Assembly: GCA_902569115.1 (NCBI GenBank)
Contig: CACFTI010000019.1
Location: 1-43,285, forward strand
DNA: 43,285 bases
Direction: 5' to 3'
Source: an uncultured Verrucomicrobiota bacterium
GTDB lineage: Bacteria; Verrucomicrobiota; Verrucomicrobiia; Opitutales; Seribacteraceae
In this document: one piece after another, positions 1 to 9,074 of the stretch
Layout: each line of letters starts with the position of its first letter
Numbering within the stretch: the first letter of the stretch is position 1
The notes under the pieces: model-generated
Told to the model about the DNA's origin: nothing
What the model saw: the letters and a program-made list of their open reading frames with translations, nothing else
The model's database searches: none
Position numbers and translations under genes: made by a program

Positions 1-129
1 ATGCCCACTCATCCCGGTGAAGAAGTTTCAGAATCTGTTCTCGCTTCTCCCCAAGCCATCCTTTTTGATCAGGCGGAAAATCGTCTGCATATCCAGAAGG
101 CAATTCTTCGTCAACTCACTCAATCCTGA
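1..129 (+). CDS. argF: Ornithine carbamoyltransferase, C-terminal end (partial)
   Basis: Only the last 42 codons are present; the frame is open at the left edge. The peptide begins MPTHPGEEV and contains FDQAENRLHIQKAIL. In ornithine carbamoyltransferases the C terminus reads HC(L/M)P.H.GEEV followed by F(D/E).AENR.H.QKA, so the Met at base 1 is the internal Met of the HCMP ornithine-binding motif, not a start codon. The Arg of the ENR motif, which contacts carbamoyl phosphate in the family, is present. The enzyme makes citrulline from ornithine and carbamoyl phosphate in the cytoplasm. argG starts 21 bases downstream, so the two consecutive arginine steps are probably co-transcribed. Identification rests on a short stretch but the motif match is specific. 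Confidence 0.82.
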   Translation: MPTHPGEEVSESVLASPQAILFDQAENRLHIQKAILRQLTQS

Positions 130-150
130 ATTGATTATTCTTATTAATCC

Positions 151-1374
151 ATGAAAATCATACTCGCTTATTCCGGAGGTCTCGACACCTCCGTGCTTGT
201 TCACTGGTACGCCAACTCCCAAAATGCGGAGGTTATCACCTATTGCGCCGATGTCGGACAGGAAGAGGAACTCGACGGACTTGAAGAAAAAGCTCTCGCC
301 ACCGGAGCGACCGCCCACCGCACGCTTGATCTCGTCGACGAATTTGCCAAGGATTTTATTTATCCCATGGTACGGGGAAATGCGATCTATGAGTCCCAAT
401 ACCTGCTCGGTACATCAATTGCCCGACCACTGATCGCCAAGGCACAGATCGAAATCGCACGCGAGTTTGGCGCCACCGGTCTTGCACACGGAGCCACCGG
501 CAAGGGGAATGATCAATGCCGGTTCGAGCTCACCTTTTCTGCCCTCGCTCCGGATCTTCAGATTCTTGCTCCCTGGAGGGATGCGGATTTCCGAAAGACT
601 TTCCCCGGCCGTCAGCAAATGATCGAATATTGCAAAGAACACAACATTGATGTGGAAGCCAGTGCCTCCAAACCTTACTCCATGGACCGTAACCTTTGGC
701 ACATTTCTTACGAGGCCGGCATTTTGGAAGATCCATGGTTCGACCCGACCACACCCGATAACCGCCAAATGTATAAACTTACTGTGGATCCCGAGCTCGC
801 TCCCGATGAGCCTCAATACATCGAACTTGATTTCGAACAGGGCGACTGCGTCGCAATCGATGGCACTCCCGGCACCCCATCTGAGATTGTTAAAAAACTT
901 AATGAAATCGCGGGTAGGCATGGGATCGGACGGGTCGACCTGGTGGAAAACCGCTTCGTGGGCATGAAGAGCCGCGGAGTTTACGAGACCCCGGGCGGCA
1001 CCATTTTGCTCAGTGCCCATCGCCAACTGGAAACCCTCACCATGGACCGCGACCTCATGCATTTACGTGATTCACTAATCCCCCGCTACGCCGAGCTCAT
1101 TTACTATGGTTTTTGGTATGCCCCGGAAAGGGAAGCCCTTCAGGCACTGATTGATGACAGTCAAAAAACTGTTTCCGGCACCGTCCGTCTAAAACTTTAT
1201 AAAGGAAATATTACAACGGTTGGACGCAAGTCCGACCAGTCCCTTTACGATATGGAAATTGCCTCTATGGATGATGATGAAAGTGATTATGCCCCCGAAG
1301 ATGCTGGTGGCTTTATCCGACTCCATGCTCTCCGTCTCAAGGAGCGTGCCCGCAAGCAGGGATATTCCGTATAA
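151..1374 (+). CDS. argG: Argininosuccinate synthase
   Basis: This 407-residue protein has the usual family length. It joins citrulline and aspartate with ATP hydrolysis to AMP and PPi, the penultimate arginine step. The ATP-pyrophosphatase P-loop YSGGLDTS is at residues 7-14 and the signature GATGKGNDQ at about 114-122. Downstream segments such as SKPYSMDRN and [15 protein letters not shown] are typical for the citrulline/aspartate-binding part. The ATG at 151 is chosen because the P-loop begins only six residues later, as in homologues; no Shine-Dalgarno sequence precedes it. It follows the argF end by 21 bases and precedes the glutaminase gene by 15 bases. The reading frame is intact. Confidence 0.97.
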   Translation: MKIILAYSGGLDTSVLVHWYANSQNAEVITYCADVGQEEELDGLEEKALATGATAHRTLDLVDEFAKDFIYPMVRGNAIYESQYLLGTSIARPLIAKAQIEIAREFGATGLAHGATGKGNDQCRFELTFSALAPDLQILAPWRDADFRKTFPGRQQMIEYCKEHNIDVEASASKPYSMDRNLWHISYEAGILEDPWFDPTTPDNRQMYKLTVDPELAPDEPQYIELDFEQGDCVAIDGTPGTPSEIVKKLNEIAGRHGIGRVDLVENRFVGMKSRGVYETPGGTILLSAHRQLETLTMDRDLMHLRDSLIPRYAELIYYGFWYAPEREALQALIDDSQKTVSGTVRLKLYKGNITTVGRKSDQSLYDMEIASMDDDESDYAPEDAGGFIRLHALRLKERARKQGYSV

Positions 1375-1389
1375 TTTGATCATTGCGAG

Positions 1390-1959
1390 ATGCGCCTCTT
1401 CATCATCGATAACTACGATTCCTTCACCTACAACATTGTCCAGTATTTTGGCGAGTTGGGAGCGGAGCAGGAAGTGGTTCGTAATGATGCAATAGGTATC
1501 GATGATCTGCAATTGGACGGCTTTGACGGATTGGTCATTTCGCCCGGTCCCTGCGATCCCGACCGTGCGGGTATCAGCCTGCAGGCAATCGAACGATGGG
1601 CAGGAAAGATACCACTCCTTGGCGTATGCCTGGGCCACCAGTCCATTGGACAGGCATTTGGTGGTAAAATTATCGGGGCAAATAAATTGATGCACGGCAA
1701 AACATCCACCATGAGTCACGATAGCAAAGACCTTTTTAAGGATATGCCTCAGGGATTCCCGGCCACCCGGTACCATTCACTTGTGATTGATCGCAACACC
1801 CTGCCCGACTGTCTTGAGATCACCGCCACATCCGAGGACAAGGAGATCATGGGTATCCGTCACCGGGAACTTCCGATTTGGGGCGTACAATTTCATCCGG
1901 AGTCTCTCGCAACAGAAAATGGAATTATAATCTTGAAGAACTTCCTGGAACTCTGCTAG
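1390..1959 (+). CDS. trpG: Anthranilate/aminodeoxychorismate synthase glutaminase subunit
   Basis: A class I glutamine amidotransferase of 189 residues. It releases ammonia from glutamine for a partner chorismate-using synthase (TrpE or PabB). It starts with the family N terminus [11 protein letters not shown]. The oxyanion-strand SPGPCDP is at about 51-57, the nucleophile Cys80 in GVCLGHQ, and the triad is completed by His169 and Glu171 in QFHPES. The IMGIRH motif near 153-158 separates TrpG/PabA from other glutaminases. No trpE or pabB lies in the window, so whether it serves tryptophan, folate or both cannot be decided; PabA is an equally valid name. It sits 15 bases after argG and may be read with it. 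Confidence 0.9.
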   Translation: MRLFIIDNYDSFTYNIVQYFGELGAEQEVVRNDAIGIDDLQLDGFDGLVISPGPCDPDRAGISLQAIERWAGKIPLLGVCLGHQSIGQAFGGKIIGANKLMHGKTSTMSHDSKDLFKDMPQGFPATRYHSLVIDRNTLPDCLEITATSEDKEIMGIRHRELPIWGVQFHPESLATENGIIILKNFLELC

Positions 1960-1996
1960 AACACTGTCGTGTGGTATATGGAATCCTACGAAATCA

Positions 1997-2470
1997 ATGC
2001 GTTGTCCTAAGTGTTCGTCAGAAGAATTGAAGGTCCTGGAGACGAGGTCCGATAAGGTCGCCTCAACTCGTCGCCGGCGGGAATGCCTTCAGTGCAATCA
2101 TCGTTTTTCCACTATCGAAGAAGTCCTGCGGGAGGATTTAGTCGTGGTCAAGCGGGACGGAAGAAGGGAAAGTTTTGATCGTACCAAGCTGGCGATGGGC
2201 CTGCGGCGTGCGATTGCAAAACGTCCCATCGATGCGGAACAAATAAACGCCTTGCTTTCGAACACCCTCCGTCGAATTGAAAATGAGTTCGACAGTGAGG
2301 TGCCCAGCCGGGCGATTGCGGATGCAATCATGCAACGGTTGCGCAAAGTAGATGCGATCGCGTGGCTGCGATACGCCAGTTTCTACCAGGATTTCCATGG
2401 GCTTTCTCGCTTTGCCGAGGAAGTCATAAACTTGGGTGTGGGGGATACTGGTGGGGAAGACGACGACTAA
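1997..2470 (+). CDS. nrdR: Transcriptional repressor NrdR
   Basis: The 157-residue protein matches NrdR in length and order. It has an N-terminal zinc ribbon with Cys3, Cys6, Cys30 and Cys33 (MRCPKC and CLQC), an Arg-rich segment TRRRREC, then an ATP-cone from about residue 46 to 136 beginning VVKRDGRRESF. NrdR senses ATP/dATP and represses ribonucleotide reductase genes. No reductase gene is in the window, so its targets lie elsewhere. The C terminus is acidic (GGEDDD). Its last 35 bases overlap the next gene in another frame. The start is an ATG at the zinc ribbon with no ribosome-binding motif upstream. Confidence 0.96.
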   Translation: MRCPKCSSEELKVLETRSDKVASTRRRRECLQCNHRFSTIEEVLREDLVVVKRDGRRESFDRTKLAMGLRRAIAKRPIDAEQINALLSNTLRRIENEFDSEVPSRAIADAIMQRLRKVDAIAWLRYASFYQDFHGLSRFAEEVINLGVGDTGGEDDD

Positions 2471-2936
2471 AAGAGACGACTACACCAGGCTTCAGAACCT
2501 GAACGCTTTGTTCTCGGTCATCGGGAGTGTTTCCACGCAGGAAGAAACTGTGCAACTGCAGCGCACTCTCTCCTTTATGCGTGAAAATGATGATGACAAA
2601 GGGCTTATGTCCACTCGTTCTTTTGAGCATTGTATCGAACAGGTCGTACGCTTTCATTTTCCCAATGATCGGAATTTTCACTACACTCACTGGAATGCCC
2701 GTTGCCATACGATAGAACCCCTTTGGGTTCATGCTTCGGTTCTTGAGTTTATCCGATCCTTTGAAGGCTCTATGCGGGGCATCATTCTTGTATCCGGAAT
2801 TCGAGAAACTTTATCCTCCGGTCGTCGCTGGACGGCCCGTAAGGAACGCGAATACAAAGAACTTCGATCTCATATTGAAGATTTAGTTATTCGCAATGCC
2901 CGACCAGACCAGGATTTATCCGTCCTCTTTTTCTGA
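2436..2936 (+). CDS. Conserved-looking hypothetical protein, unknown function
   Basis: An uninterrupted frame of up to 166 residues fills the gap after nrdR. I do not recognise its family. It has no signal peptide or membrane segment. It is rich in His, Arg and aromatic residues in the middle (around VRFHFPNDRNFHYTHWNARCH) and has a basic, probably helical C-terminal part. GTG at 2436 is preceded by GAGGAAG at 2417-2423. A second GTG at 2451 would give 161 residues, and either start overlaps the end of nrdR, which suggests translational coupling. The length, the absence of stops and the lack of a better frame support a real gene. Function cannot be inferred beyond its link to nrdR. Confidence 0.7.
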   Translation: MWGILVGKTTTKRDDYTRLQNLNALFSVIGSVSTQEETVQLQRTLSFMRENDDDKGLMSTRSFEHCIEQVVRFHFPNDRNFHYTHWNARCHTIEPLWVHASVLEFIRSFEGSMRGIILVSGIRETLSSGRRWTARKEREYKELRSHIEDLVIRNARPDQDLSVLFF

Positions 2937-2968
2937 TCCCAACCCCCTTCCCTGCCCACATCCGATGA

Positions 2969-2997
2969 TTGACACCATCGTTGGATTGTTCAATTAT
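2969..2997 (+). promoter_or_regulatory. Candidate sigma70-type promoter of the LamG gene
   Basis: A perfect TTGACA at 2969-2974 is followed 17 bases later by AATTAT at 2992-2997, matching four of six bases of the -10 consensus. The predicted transcription start falls at about 3004, right at the ATG at 3006, so the mRNA would have almost no leader. This agrees with the absence of a Shine-Dalgarno sequence before the gene. It is a consensus match only. Confidence 0.35.
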
Positions 2998-3005
2998 TCT
3001 GAGCA

Positions 3006-6000
3006 ATGAAACGAACCACTGGGCTTTTGTTTTTCATATTGGGATTTCTGCTAAAAGCCCATGCGGTTCCCCCTGTTCTTAACTACGCCGGTCAGGTCGC
3101 AGTAGATGGCGAACTATATCAAGGAATCGGCCTATTTAAATTTGTCCTTATCAAAGGCGATTCTAACGCGACCCTTTGGAGTAACGACGGATCCAGTGTA
3201 AAAGGCTCCGAACCCGTCAAACCAGTGCGTATAAATGTGAACGGTGGATTGTATTCCGTACTGCTGGGAAACTCCGCGATCAAAGGAATGGGCACACTCG
3301 ACCCCTCGATTTTCAAAAAGCATGGAAGCGTGAAACTGAGAGTGTGGTTTAGCGACGGCGAAAATGAATTTGAACATTTAAAACCCGACCGCCCCTTCGC
3401 AGCGGTGCCCTATGCATTTTCAGCAGGCACTGCCGAAACTGCCGGTTCCACAACCATTGCTCCAGGTTCCATCGATCGCAAAATGCTCAGTAGAGATATC
3501 AGGGCTGATCTTAATTCCTCCCTCAAAAAAATCACCCGGGATATGCTTCCGCATTCGGTACTGAAGGACCTGAACTCTTCAATCAAAAGTATCAAACGAG
3601 ACATGCTCCCTTCCAGTGTGCTAGCACAGCTCGACCGCAAGCTCACCCGTGCCGACCTTCCCAATGATGTGCTCAGTGATATTAACAGTACAATCAAATT
3701 GCATCGACTTTCCTCTGAAGTTCTATCCGCCCTTCAGATTTCGCCATCGATTTCCACCCAACCCTTCGCACGGTATGATCGTTCCACGGGAACTGCCCAG
3801 ATTGAAGTAGCCGGTCGCGGTCACAATCTTTCATACCAGTGGTTCAGGAACGGTTCTCCTATTGCTGGTGCCACCGCCCCTGTACTTGAACTTGCCGACG
3901 CCAATCTTTCAGACGGAGCAAACTACTCCCTTCGCTTAACCAATTCAGTGGGTCAGGTTACCAGCCAGTCCGTTACCCTCAATCAGGCCATTGGTGCTCC
4001 GGGCTTGCCACTCGAGGAAGCCAATGCCACCGAAGTTCCCCGCAACGGTTTGATACTGTGGATGGATGCCAATGACCTTGATGCCGATGGTAAGGCTGAC
4101 CATTTACCGGATGATCAATTTGTGGATTACTGGAAAAGTAAGGTTGGAGATGTGAATGCCACCCAATCAGATTCTTCCAAAAAAGCTAATATCAAAAAAT
4201 TAACTCAGAAAAACCTGACTTGTGTATCTTTCGACGGAAACGATTTCATGTTGGACAACAATGTGAGTCTCCCTACCCGTAGTGTGTTTATCGTTTACGA
4301 AACACGAGGTGCATTCAGAAACAGAAGTATCCTAGGTAACATTTCGATTGGATATAGAGATCATCATATTTTGAACTTTACTGGAGGAGAGTTCGTCAAT
4401 GGAAGTGAAGGGAGTTTTCGGGGAAATGGAAGAAACGGCGAAGAGGATTCGTATAATAAGTTAGGCATTGTCTATTTAACCCGGGGGAACGATGCACCCA
4501 ATCAAGGATCATTCACTTCTCTTCAATTAAGTTTAAACAGCTGGGAAGGGGATCTGGCGGAAATCCTTTTTTACGATCGGGTCCTATCCAATACTGAAAG
4601 AGACTCTGTTGAGCATTACTTGAGCAACAAATGGGGGATTCAATTATATGCCGATAAAATTGCCGCTGAACAGGCAGCTTATAACGCTGCTAAACCAGAG
4701 GCTGAGCCCGAAAATGGTTTACTCGCCTATTACAAATTCGAGCCAGTTTCAATAGAACCTGATAAACTCTGGGATTACAGTGGAAACAACCACCATGGTA
4801 ACTTATCTGGTTTTAATGATAGAAATCCGTGGGCCGACGGTATTGAAGGAAAATCAATACACTTTGATGGTGTCAACGATTCGGTAAATCTTCCTCAAAT
4901 ATTGGGAGAGATCAAAACTATAACTTTTTGGATGAATGCCGACTTCCCAATTAATGGAAATGGCGAAGAGAGTAGAATATGGTTTGTTGGTGGACAAGAT
5001 GGATTCTGGGCTAACAACGGTCAGCATTTTAGAATGAGAGTGAGGTATTCGCATGGGAAAACATCACAAAATACAAATTTAGGAACGCTCACAGGATGGA
5101 ACCATGTCGCTCTCCCTTTTGACAATAATTATTTATTTTATATTAACGGAGAAATTGCAGATGGAACAGGTCCAGCAAATTTATTTAATGATCCAACTCC
5201 CACGCTTGGATCCAACACATACCAAGGTCGCCTTGATGAGTTTCGAATCTACAACCGTACTTTGACACCATTGGAGATTCAGCTTCTTTACGCGGAAACC
5301 AATGATGAACCGATTCTGCGAACTGACATCGAGCACAATGCCAGTGTGGGCACCACCTATTCTCTTTCGCTGAATGCCGACAATTCTCCCACCACTTATT
5401 TTGCCCAAGGTCTACCCCCGGGTCTGAGTCTCAATGTCACCACCGGTGCGATTTCAGGCACACCCCAGTCAGCGGGTGTATACTCCGTCACTATTCGTGC
5501 CAGTAACGAACATGGCACCTCGGAGGACATCATCCGACTATCCGTCTACCCACCTTCCTACGAGCCTCCCCAAGGATTTTCCTCGATCGGGGAAGATGAT
5601 GTTCCCACCAACAAACTTGCCTTATGGTTGGACGCCAACGATGTGGATGCCGATGGGCAAAAAGATGAACCATCTAAGTGGCAATTTTTCTACGGCAGAT
5701 TACCAAAATGGTCGGATAAATCTTCGAGTAATTTTGATGCATCACAGGATGCACAGACGGGTGCACATTACAGAGAGAATGTACTCAATGGAAAATCAAC
5801 CTTTCGCTTCAGTTCATCTCAGCCAGGAATGCTTCTTGGAGCAAATTATATTTTTAGTTTTGGTGCAGGAGAAGAAAATGGATTAACCATTATCACGGTC
5901 GCAAATTCAAATGACCCTCAATCAAACTCTGCGAATAGGAAATTAATTGATTTTGGTAGAGGTGAAACCGGCAAAGCTTGGGGCGTCACTCTAAGAAATA

Positions 6001-7823
6001 ATGGAGGTACTTTTTACACCCCCACTGCTCATGATGGAAAATCATTAGACTTCACGATCAATAAAGCTCCCGGTGATTTTTCCATAGGAACCTTCCGGGT
6101 TACTTTCCAACAACAGCAAGAAGTTTTTATTGATGGCTCACTAATAGCCTCAACCACAACCAATTTAGAACGTCTGACCAATGATGAAATTGCTTCCAGA
6201 GCCACACCCTTTGGAAATGGAGGTCCAGTTGTAATCGGAGGTCACTCTCTAGGAGTTACTGATTCTGCACTTTTTGGCGATATTGCCGAACTCTTGGTGT
6301 GGAAACGTGCACTTACTGATTCCGAACGGGTGGTGGTCGAGCAGTATCTTGCCCAAAAATGGGGGCTTCAGCATCAGACCTACCTGCCTCCCCTCGAGCA
6401 ACCTGAAACTGGATTACTTGGACGATGGACTTTCGACGAGGGCGAAGGCGATCTCGTACACGATGTATCGGGTAACCGTAAGCATGGCACCATGACAAAT
6501 ATGCACCCCGTCAATTCGTGGGTGGATGGAGCCTACGGTAAGGCACTGGAGTTCGATGGAGTGGATGACAATTTTACCATTCCAAACCTTGGCGATGAAT
6601 ACCGAACAATTTCGATGTGGATACATCCATTTAATATGTATTCGAAAACTCTCCTAAGTTTAATTCCAGATGATGGTGAAAAGTATGTCTTGGATTGGGC
6701 AAGCAAAGGTAACCAAGATCCTGCTGGTCATTTTTATTTTAGATCTGCAAACAATAGTACCTTCTTAGCTCCTGGAAGCAGCAGGTACTTTAATAATTAT
6801 TCTTGGCATCATCTTGCTATAAAATGGGATGCAGGAAATATACACTATCGTTTGTTTGCTGACGGGATTGACCGTGGTAACCTCGGTAATAATGTAAATC
6901 AAACCCCATTGTTCTCATCTGGTAAACTTGAAATTTCAGGATATCTAGGAAAGATAGATGATCTTCGCATTTATTCCCGGTCACTAACGGATGCTGAAAT
7001 TAAGAATATTTGCGGAGATCAGGATGAAGACGGGCTTACCGATATACGCGAAGCTGAAGTGGGCACCGATCCAAATGTAGCTGACACCGATGGGGACGGT
7101 GATTCGGATAGTGCAGAAATAAGTGCCGAAACTTCCCCCACGGATCCAATTGATACAATCATTGGCAAATCTTTGAAAAGTGGTCTTCAAGTACACTTAA
7201 AGTTTGATGAGACTAATGGAAGCATCGCTTACGATTCCTCAGGAAATAACCGCCATGCCACACTTAATGGCGTCGGAGGAGATGGGACAACTTGGAAGAG
7301 TGGAAAGATCGGCGGTGCCTTACGACTCGATGGCATAGACGACTGGGGCCAAATTGGTTATAACCTTCCAGATAGAGCTTCCTTTACGATGGCGATGTGG
7401 ATTAAGACTACTTCAACGGTGAGTACAAGTCCCTCCAATTACAGCGAAGGCTTGGGAATATTAACCGGGCCAACGGATACATTCGGCATGTTCATAAATT
7501 CCGGCAAATTTAGCTTTTGGGCAGGCTCAAGTTCAATCCTAAGATACAGATCAACCGCTAATGTAAATGATAACCTATGGTATCATATCGTTGGAATCAG
7601 AGATCAGGGAAGCCAGAGTTGGGGAAATATAAATGCTGCGTTAAATGGTAGTATCATAAGTCTTGGCAGTAAGAATTTCACAGCCTCAACAGGTACAACT
7701 TTAACTTTGGGCAGAACCCAAAACGGTAGCATTTATTTCAACGGATTGATCGATGATCTCAGAATTTACAATCGAAACCTTCCAGCCGATCAAGTTTTAT
7801 CACTCTATCAACTCGGCTTGTAA
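3006..7823 (+). CDS. Large secreted multidomain LamG/Ig protein
   Basis: This 1605-residue protein has a signal peptide (residues 1-20, ending AHA). Domains in order: an N-terminal beta domain (about 21-145, PPVLNYAGQV to AAVPYAFSAG) that I associate with Verrucomicrobiota secreted proteins; a degenerate repeat of about 20 residues (about 155-250, pattern RDMLP.SVL..L); an Ig-like domain (about 252-326, YQWFRNG); a concanavalin-like module starting GLILWMDANDLDADG (about 345-555); a LamG module (570-763); a He_PIG-type Ig domain (765-848, GLPPGLSLN); a second module of the WLDANDVDADG type (862-1125); a second LamG module (1135-1337); a calcium-binding thrombospondin type 3-like stretch (1338-1385, DQDEDGLTD and DTDGDGDSD); and a final LamG module (1393-1605). 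LamG folds usually bind glycans or proteins. No catalytic domain, PEP-CTERM or LPXTG anchor is visible. It probably acts outside the cell, perhaps exported to the outer surface. Confidence 0.9.
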   Translation: MKRTTGLLFFILGFLLKAHAVPPVLNYAGQVAVDGELYQGIGLFKFVLIKGDSNATLWSNDGSSVKGSEPVKPVRINVNGGLYSVLLGNSAIKGMGTLDPSIFKKHGSVKLRVWFSDGENEFEHLKPDRPFAAVPYAFSAGTAETAGSTTIAPGSIDRKMLSRDIRADLNSSLKKITRDMLPHSVLKDLNSSIKSIKRDMLPSSVLAQLDRKLTRADLPNDVLSDINSTIKLHRLSSEVLSALQISPSISTQPFARYDRSTGTAQIEVAGRGHNLSYQWFRNGSPIAGATAPVLELADANLSDGANYSLRLTNSVGQVTSQSVTLNQAIGAPGLPLEEANATEVPRNGLILWMDANDLDADGKADHLPDDQFVDYWKSKVGDVNATQSDSSKKANIKKLTQKNLTCVSFDGNDFMLDNNVSLPTRSVFIVYETRGAFRNRSILGNISIGYRDHHILNFTGGEFVNGSEGSFRGNGRNGEEDSYNKLGIVYLTRGNDAPNQGSFTSLQLSLNSWEGDLAEILFYDRVLSNTERDSVEHYLSNKWGIQLYADKIAAEQAAYNAAKPEAEPENGLLAYYKFEPVSIEPDKLWDYSGNNHHGNLSGFNDRNPWADGIEGKSIHFDGVNDSVNLPQILGEIKTITFWMNADFPINGNGEESRIWFVGGQDGFWANNGQHFRMRVRYSHGKTSQNTNLGTLTGWNHVALPFDNNYLFYINGEIADGTGPANLFNDPTPTLGSNTYQGRLDEFRIYNRTLTPLEIQLLYAETNDEPILRTDIEHNASVGTTYSLSLNADNSPTTYFAQGLPPGLSLNVTTGAISGTPQSAGVYSVTIRASNEHGTSEDIIRLSVYPPSYEPPQGFSSIGEDDVPTNKLALWLDANDVDADGQKDEPSKWQFFYGRLPKWSDKSSSNFDASQDAQTGAHYRENVLNGKSTFRFSSSQPGMLLGANYIFSFGAGEENGLTIITVANSNDPQSNSANRKLIDFGRGETGKAWGVTLRNNGGTFYTPTAHDGKSLDFTINKAPGDFSIGTFRVTFQQQQEVFIDGSLIASTTTNLERLTNDEIASRATPFGNGGPVVIGGHSLGVTDSALFGDIAELLVWKRALTDSERVVVEQYLAQKWGLQHQTYLPPLEQPETGLLGRWTFDEGEGDLVHDVSGNRKHGTMTNMHPVNSWVDGAYGKALEFDGVDDNFTIPNLGDEYRTISMWIHPFNMYSKTLLSLIPDDGEKYVLDWASKGNQDPAGHFYFRSANNSTFLAPGSSRYFNNYSWHHLAIKWDAGNIHYRLFADGIDRGNLGNNVNQTPLFSSGKLEISGYLGKIDDLRIYSRSLTDAEIKNICGDQDEDGLTDIREAEVGTDPNVADTDGDGDSDSAEISAETSPTDPIDTIIGKSLKSGLQVHLKFDETNGSIAYDSSGNNRHATLNGVGGDGTTWKSGKIGGALRLDGIDDWGQIGYNLPDRASFTMAMWIKTTSTVSTSPSNYSEGLGILTGPTDTFGMFINSGKFSFWAGSSSILRYRSTANVNDNLWYHIVGIRDQGSQSWGNINAALNGSIISLGSKNFTASTGTTLTLGRTQNGSIYFNGLIDDLRIYNRNLPADQVLSLYQLGL
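3470..3745 (+). repeat. Degenerate protein-coding repeat within the LamG gene
   Basis: About four copies of a roughly 20-codon unit lie in tandem, read as K.ITRDMLPHSVLKDLNS, K.IKRDMLPSSVLAQLDR, TRADLPNDVLSDINS and KLHRLSSEVLSAL. The unit is helix-like and links the N-terminal beta domain to the first Ig-like domain, perhaps as an oligomerising stalk. The copies have diverged in DNA, so it is a repeat mainly at protein level. Confidence 0.55.
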
Positions 7824-7838
7824 TAAACTATTAGAATA

Positions 7839-7878
7839 CCCCAAGTGCTTCAGTTTGAAGCCTTCGAAAAAATTGGGG
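7839..7878. terminator. Hairpin between convergent LamG and pheA genes
   Basis: CCCCAA at 7839-7844 pairs with TTGGGG at 7873-7878. Inside it, GCTTC at 7847-7851 pairs with GAAGC at 7857-7861, so a nested stem-loop fills the gap between two converging genes. No clean T-run follows on either strand, so it is not a textbook intrinsic terminator. The position makes a shared transcription stop the most likely role. Confidence 0.35.
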
Positions 7879-7893
7879 ATTAGAGAATTTGTT

Positions 7894-9033
7894 CTACGGT
7901 TGGGTCTCGGGATAGCTACCCAAAATCCGATGGTACGGACAGGCGTCCGAAACTTCATTCAATGCCTCGCGAATATCCTCATCCTCCGCATGGCCGAGGA
8001 AATCGACAAAGAAGAAATAATCCCAGGTTTTCCGCTTACTTGGACGCGACTCGATCTTACATAGGTTGATCCCGCGTGAGGAAAATGGATTGAGAGAGGA
8101 CTGCAACGCACCCACCTGATCCGGTAGGGAAAGAACTAAACTCGTACGATAGGATACACCCTCCCTTTTTCCGGAAGGATTGCGACTGACAACCAGAAAG
8201 CGGGTAACATTATCCTTACGATCCTGAATCCCGCTGTCGAGCATGGGTACGCCATGGGCTTCCCCGGCAAGCTTGCCCGCAATGGCGGCAACCCCCTCCC
8301 CTTCGACCGATTCGCGAACCGCTTCCGCTGTACTTGTTACAGGAACAAGCCGGGCATTGGGAAGGTTACGTCGTAGCCATTCCCCACACTGGGCGAGAGC
8401 CTGATCCTTTGAACGGACTTCGACAATTTTATCGAGCGAACTGGGGCTGAAGAGGCAGTGTTCGATCTTTAAATAGACCTGAGCGATAATCGTAAGTTCT
8501 GTATCGACTAATAAGTCAAGTGATCGATTGACCGCTCCTTCCGTGGAATTTTCAATGGGCACGACCCCATAGTCGCACTCTCCTTTTTCCACAGCCTGAA
8601 AAACATCGGGAATATCAGGAAGGGAACGATAGCTGAGAGCGGATCCAAAATTAAGCATGGCCGCCTGATGGGTGAAAGTGGCTTCCGGTCCGAGATAGCC
8701 AATTGTTAAATCCTTTTCCAGAGCAATGGATGAGGAAATGACTTCCCGGTAGATGGCACGGAGGGAATCATTGGGTACGGAGCCTTCGTTAAGACCCTCA
8801 ATTTTTTCAAATACCTGCTCTTCACGGGATGGATCATACGGATCAACCCCCATCTCATGTTTGATCTTACCGATCTCGGCAGCTGCACGCACGCGTTTAT
8901 TGAGCAAGCTAACCACTTGCTCATCGATCTGATCGATCTCGTCGCGCAAAGACTCTAATTCGGGTTTTTCCAAAATAAATAGATTACATTCAGGCAGAAC
9001 GGGTAAGGTTTGTGTTCGCCTACCCTTATACAA
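7894..9033 (-). CDS. pheA: Bifunctional chorismate mutase/prephenate dehydratase (P-protein)
   Basis: The 379-residue protein carries out two steps from chorismate to phenylpyruvate in phenylalanine synthesis. An AroQ-type chorismate mutase domain covers about residues 24-105 (LRDEIDQIDEQVVSLLNKR). The prephenate dehydratase domain follows at about 110-290, beginning IGYLGPEATFTHQAA and including the catalytic-loop motif VTRFLVV. A C-terminal ACT domain (about 300-379) carries GAL and ESRP, the phenylalanine-binding motifs, so feedback inhibition by Phe is expected. The start is a TTG at 9033 with GGAG about 12 bases upstream. An in-frame TTG at 8973, just before the mutase domain, is an alternative and would give 359 residues. 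It is divergent from ilvD, with 41 bases between them. Confidence 0.94.
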   Translation of the reverse strand: MYKGRRTQTLPVLPECNLFILEKPELESLRDEIDQIDEQVVSLLNKRVRAAAEIGKIKHEMGVDPYDPSREEQVFEKIEGLNEGSVPNDSLRAIYREVISSSIALEKDLTIGYLGPEATFTHQAAMLNFGSALSYRSLPDIPDVFQAVEKGECDYGVVPIENSTEGAVNRSLDLLVDTELTIIAQVYLKIEHCLFSPSSLDKIVEVRSKDQALAQCGEWLRRNLPNARLVPVTSTAEAVRESVEGEGVAAIAGKLAGEAHGVPMLDSGIQDRKDNVTRFLVVSRNPSGKREGVSYRTSLVLSLPDQVGALQSSLNPFSSRGINLCKIESRPSKRKTWDYFFFVDFLGHAEDEDIREALNEVSDACPYHRILGSYPETQP

Positions 9034-9074
9034 CCCGATATTGTTCTCCGCTTCAATCCTAATTCAAATTTAAC

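Noticed and set aside
28-399. Minus-strand open frame of 123 residues over the argF end and argG start
   Set aside because: It is antisense to clear argF and argG coding sequence and shows no protein-like features.
415-1062. Long minus-strand frame of 215 residues inside argG
   Set aside because: A shadow frame of a G+C-rich conserved gene; the argG frame explains the conservation.
5434-5886. 150-residue + strand frame inside the LamG gene
   Set aside because: Lies wholly inside the continuous LamG frame and has low-complexity composition typical of a frame-shifted shadow.
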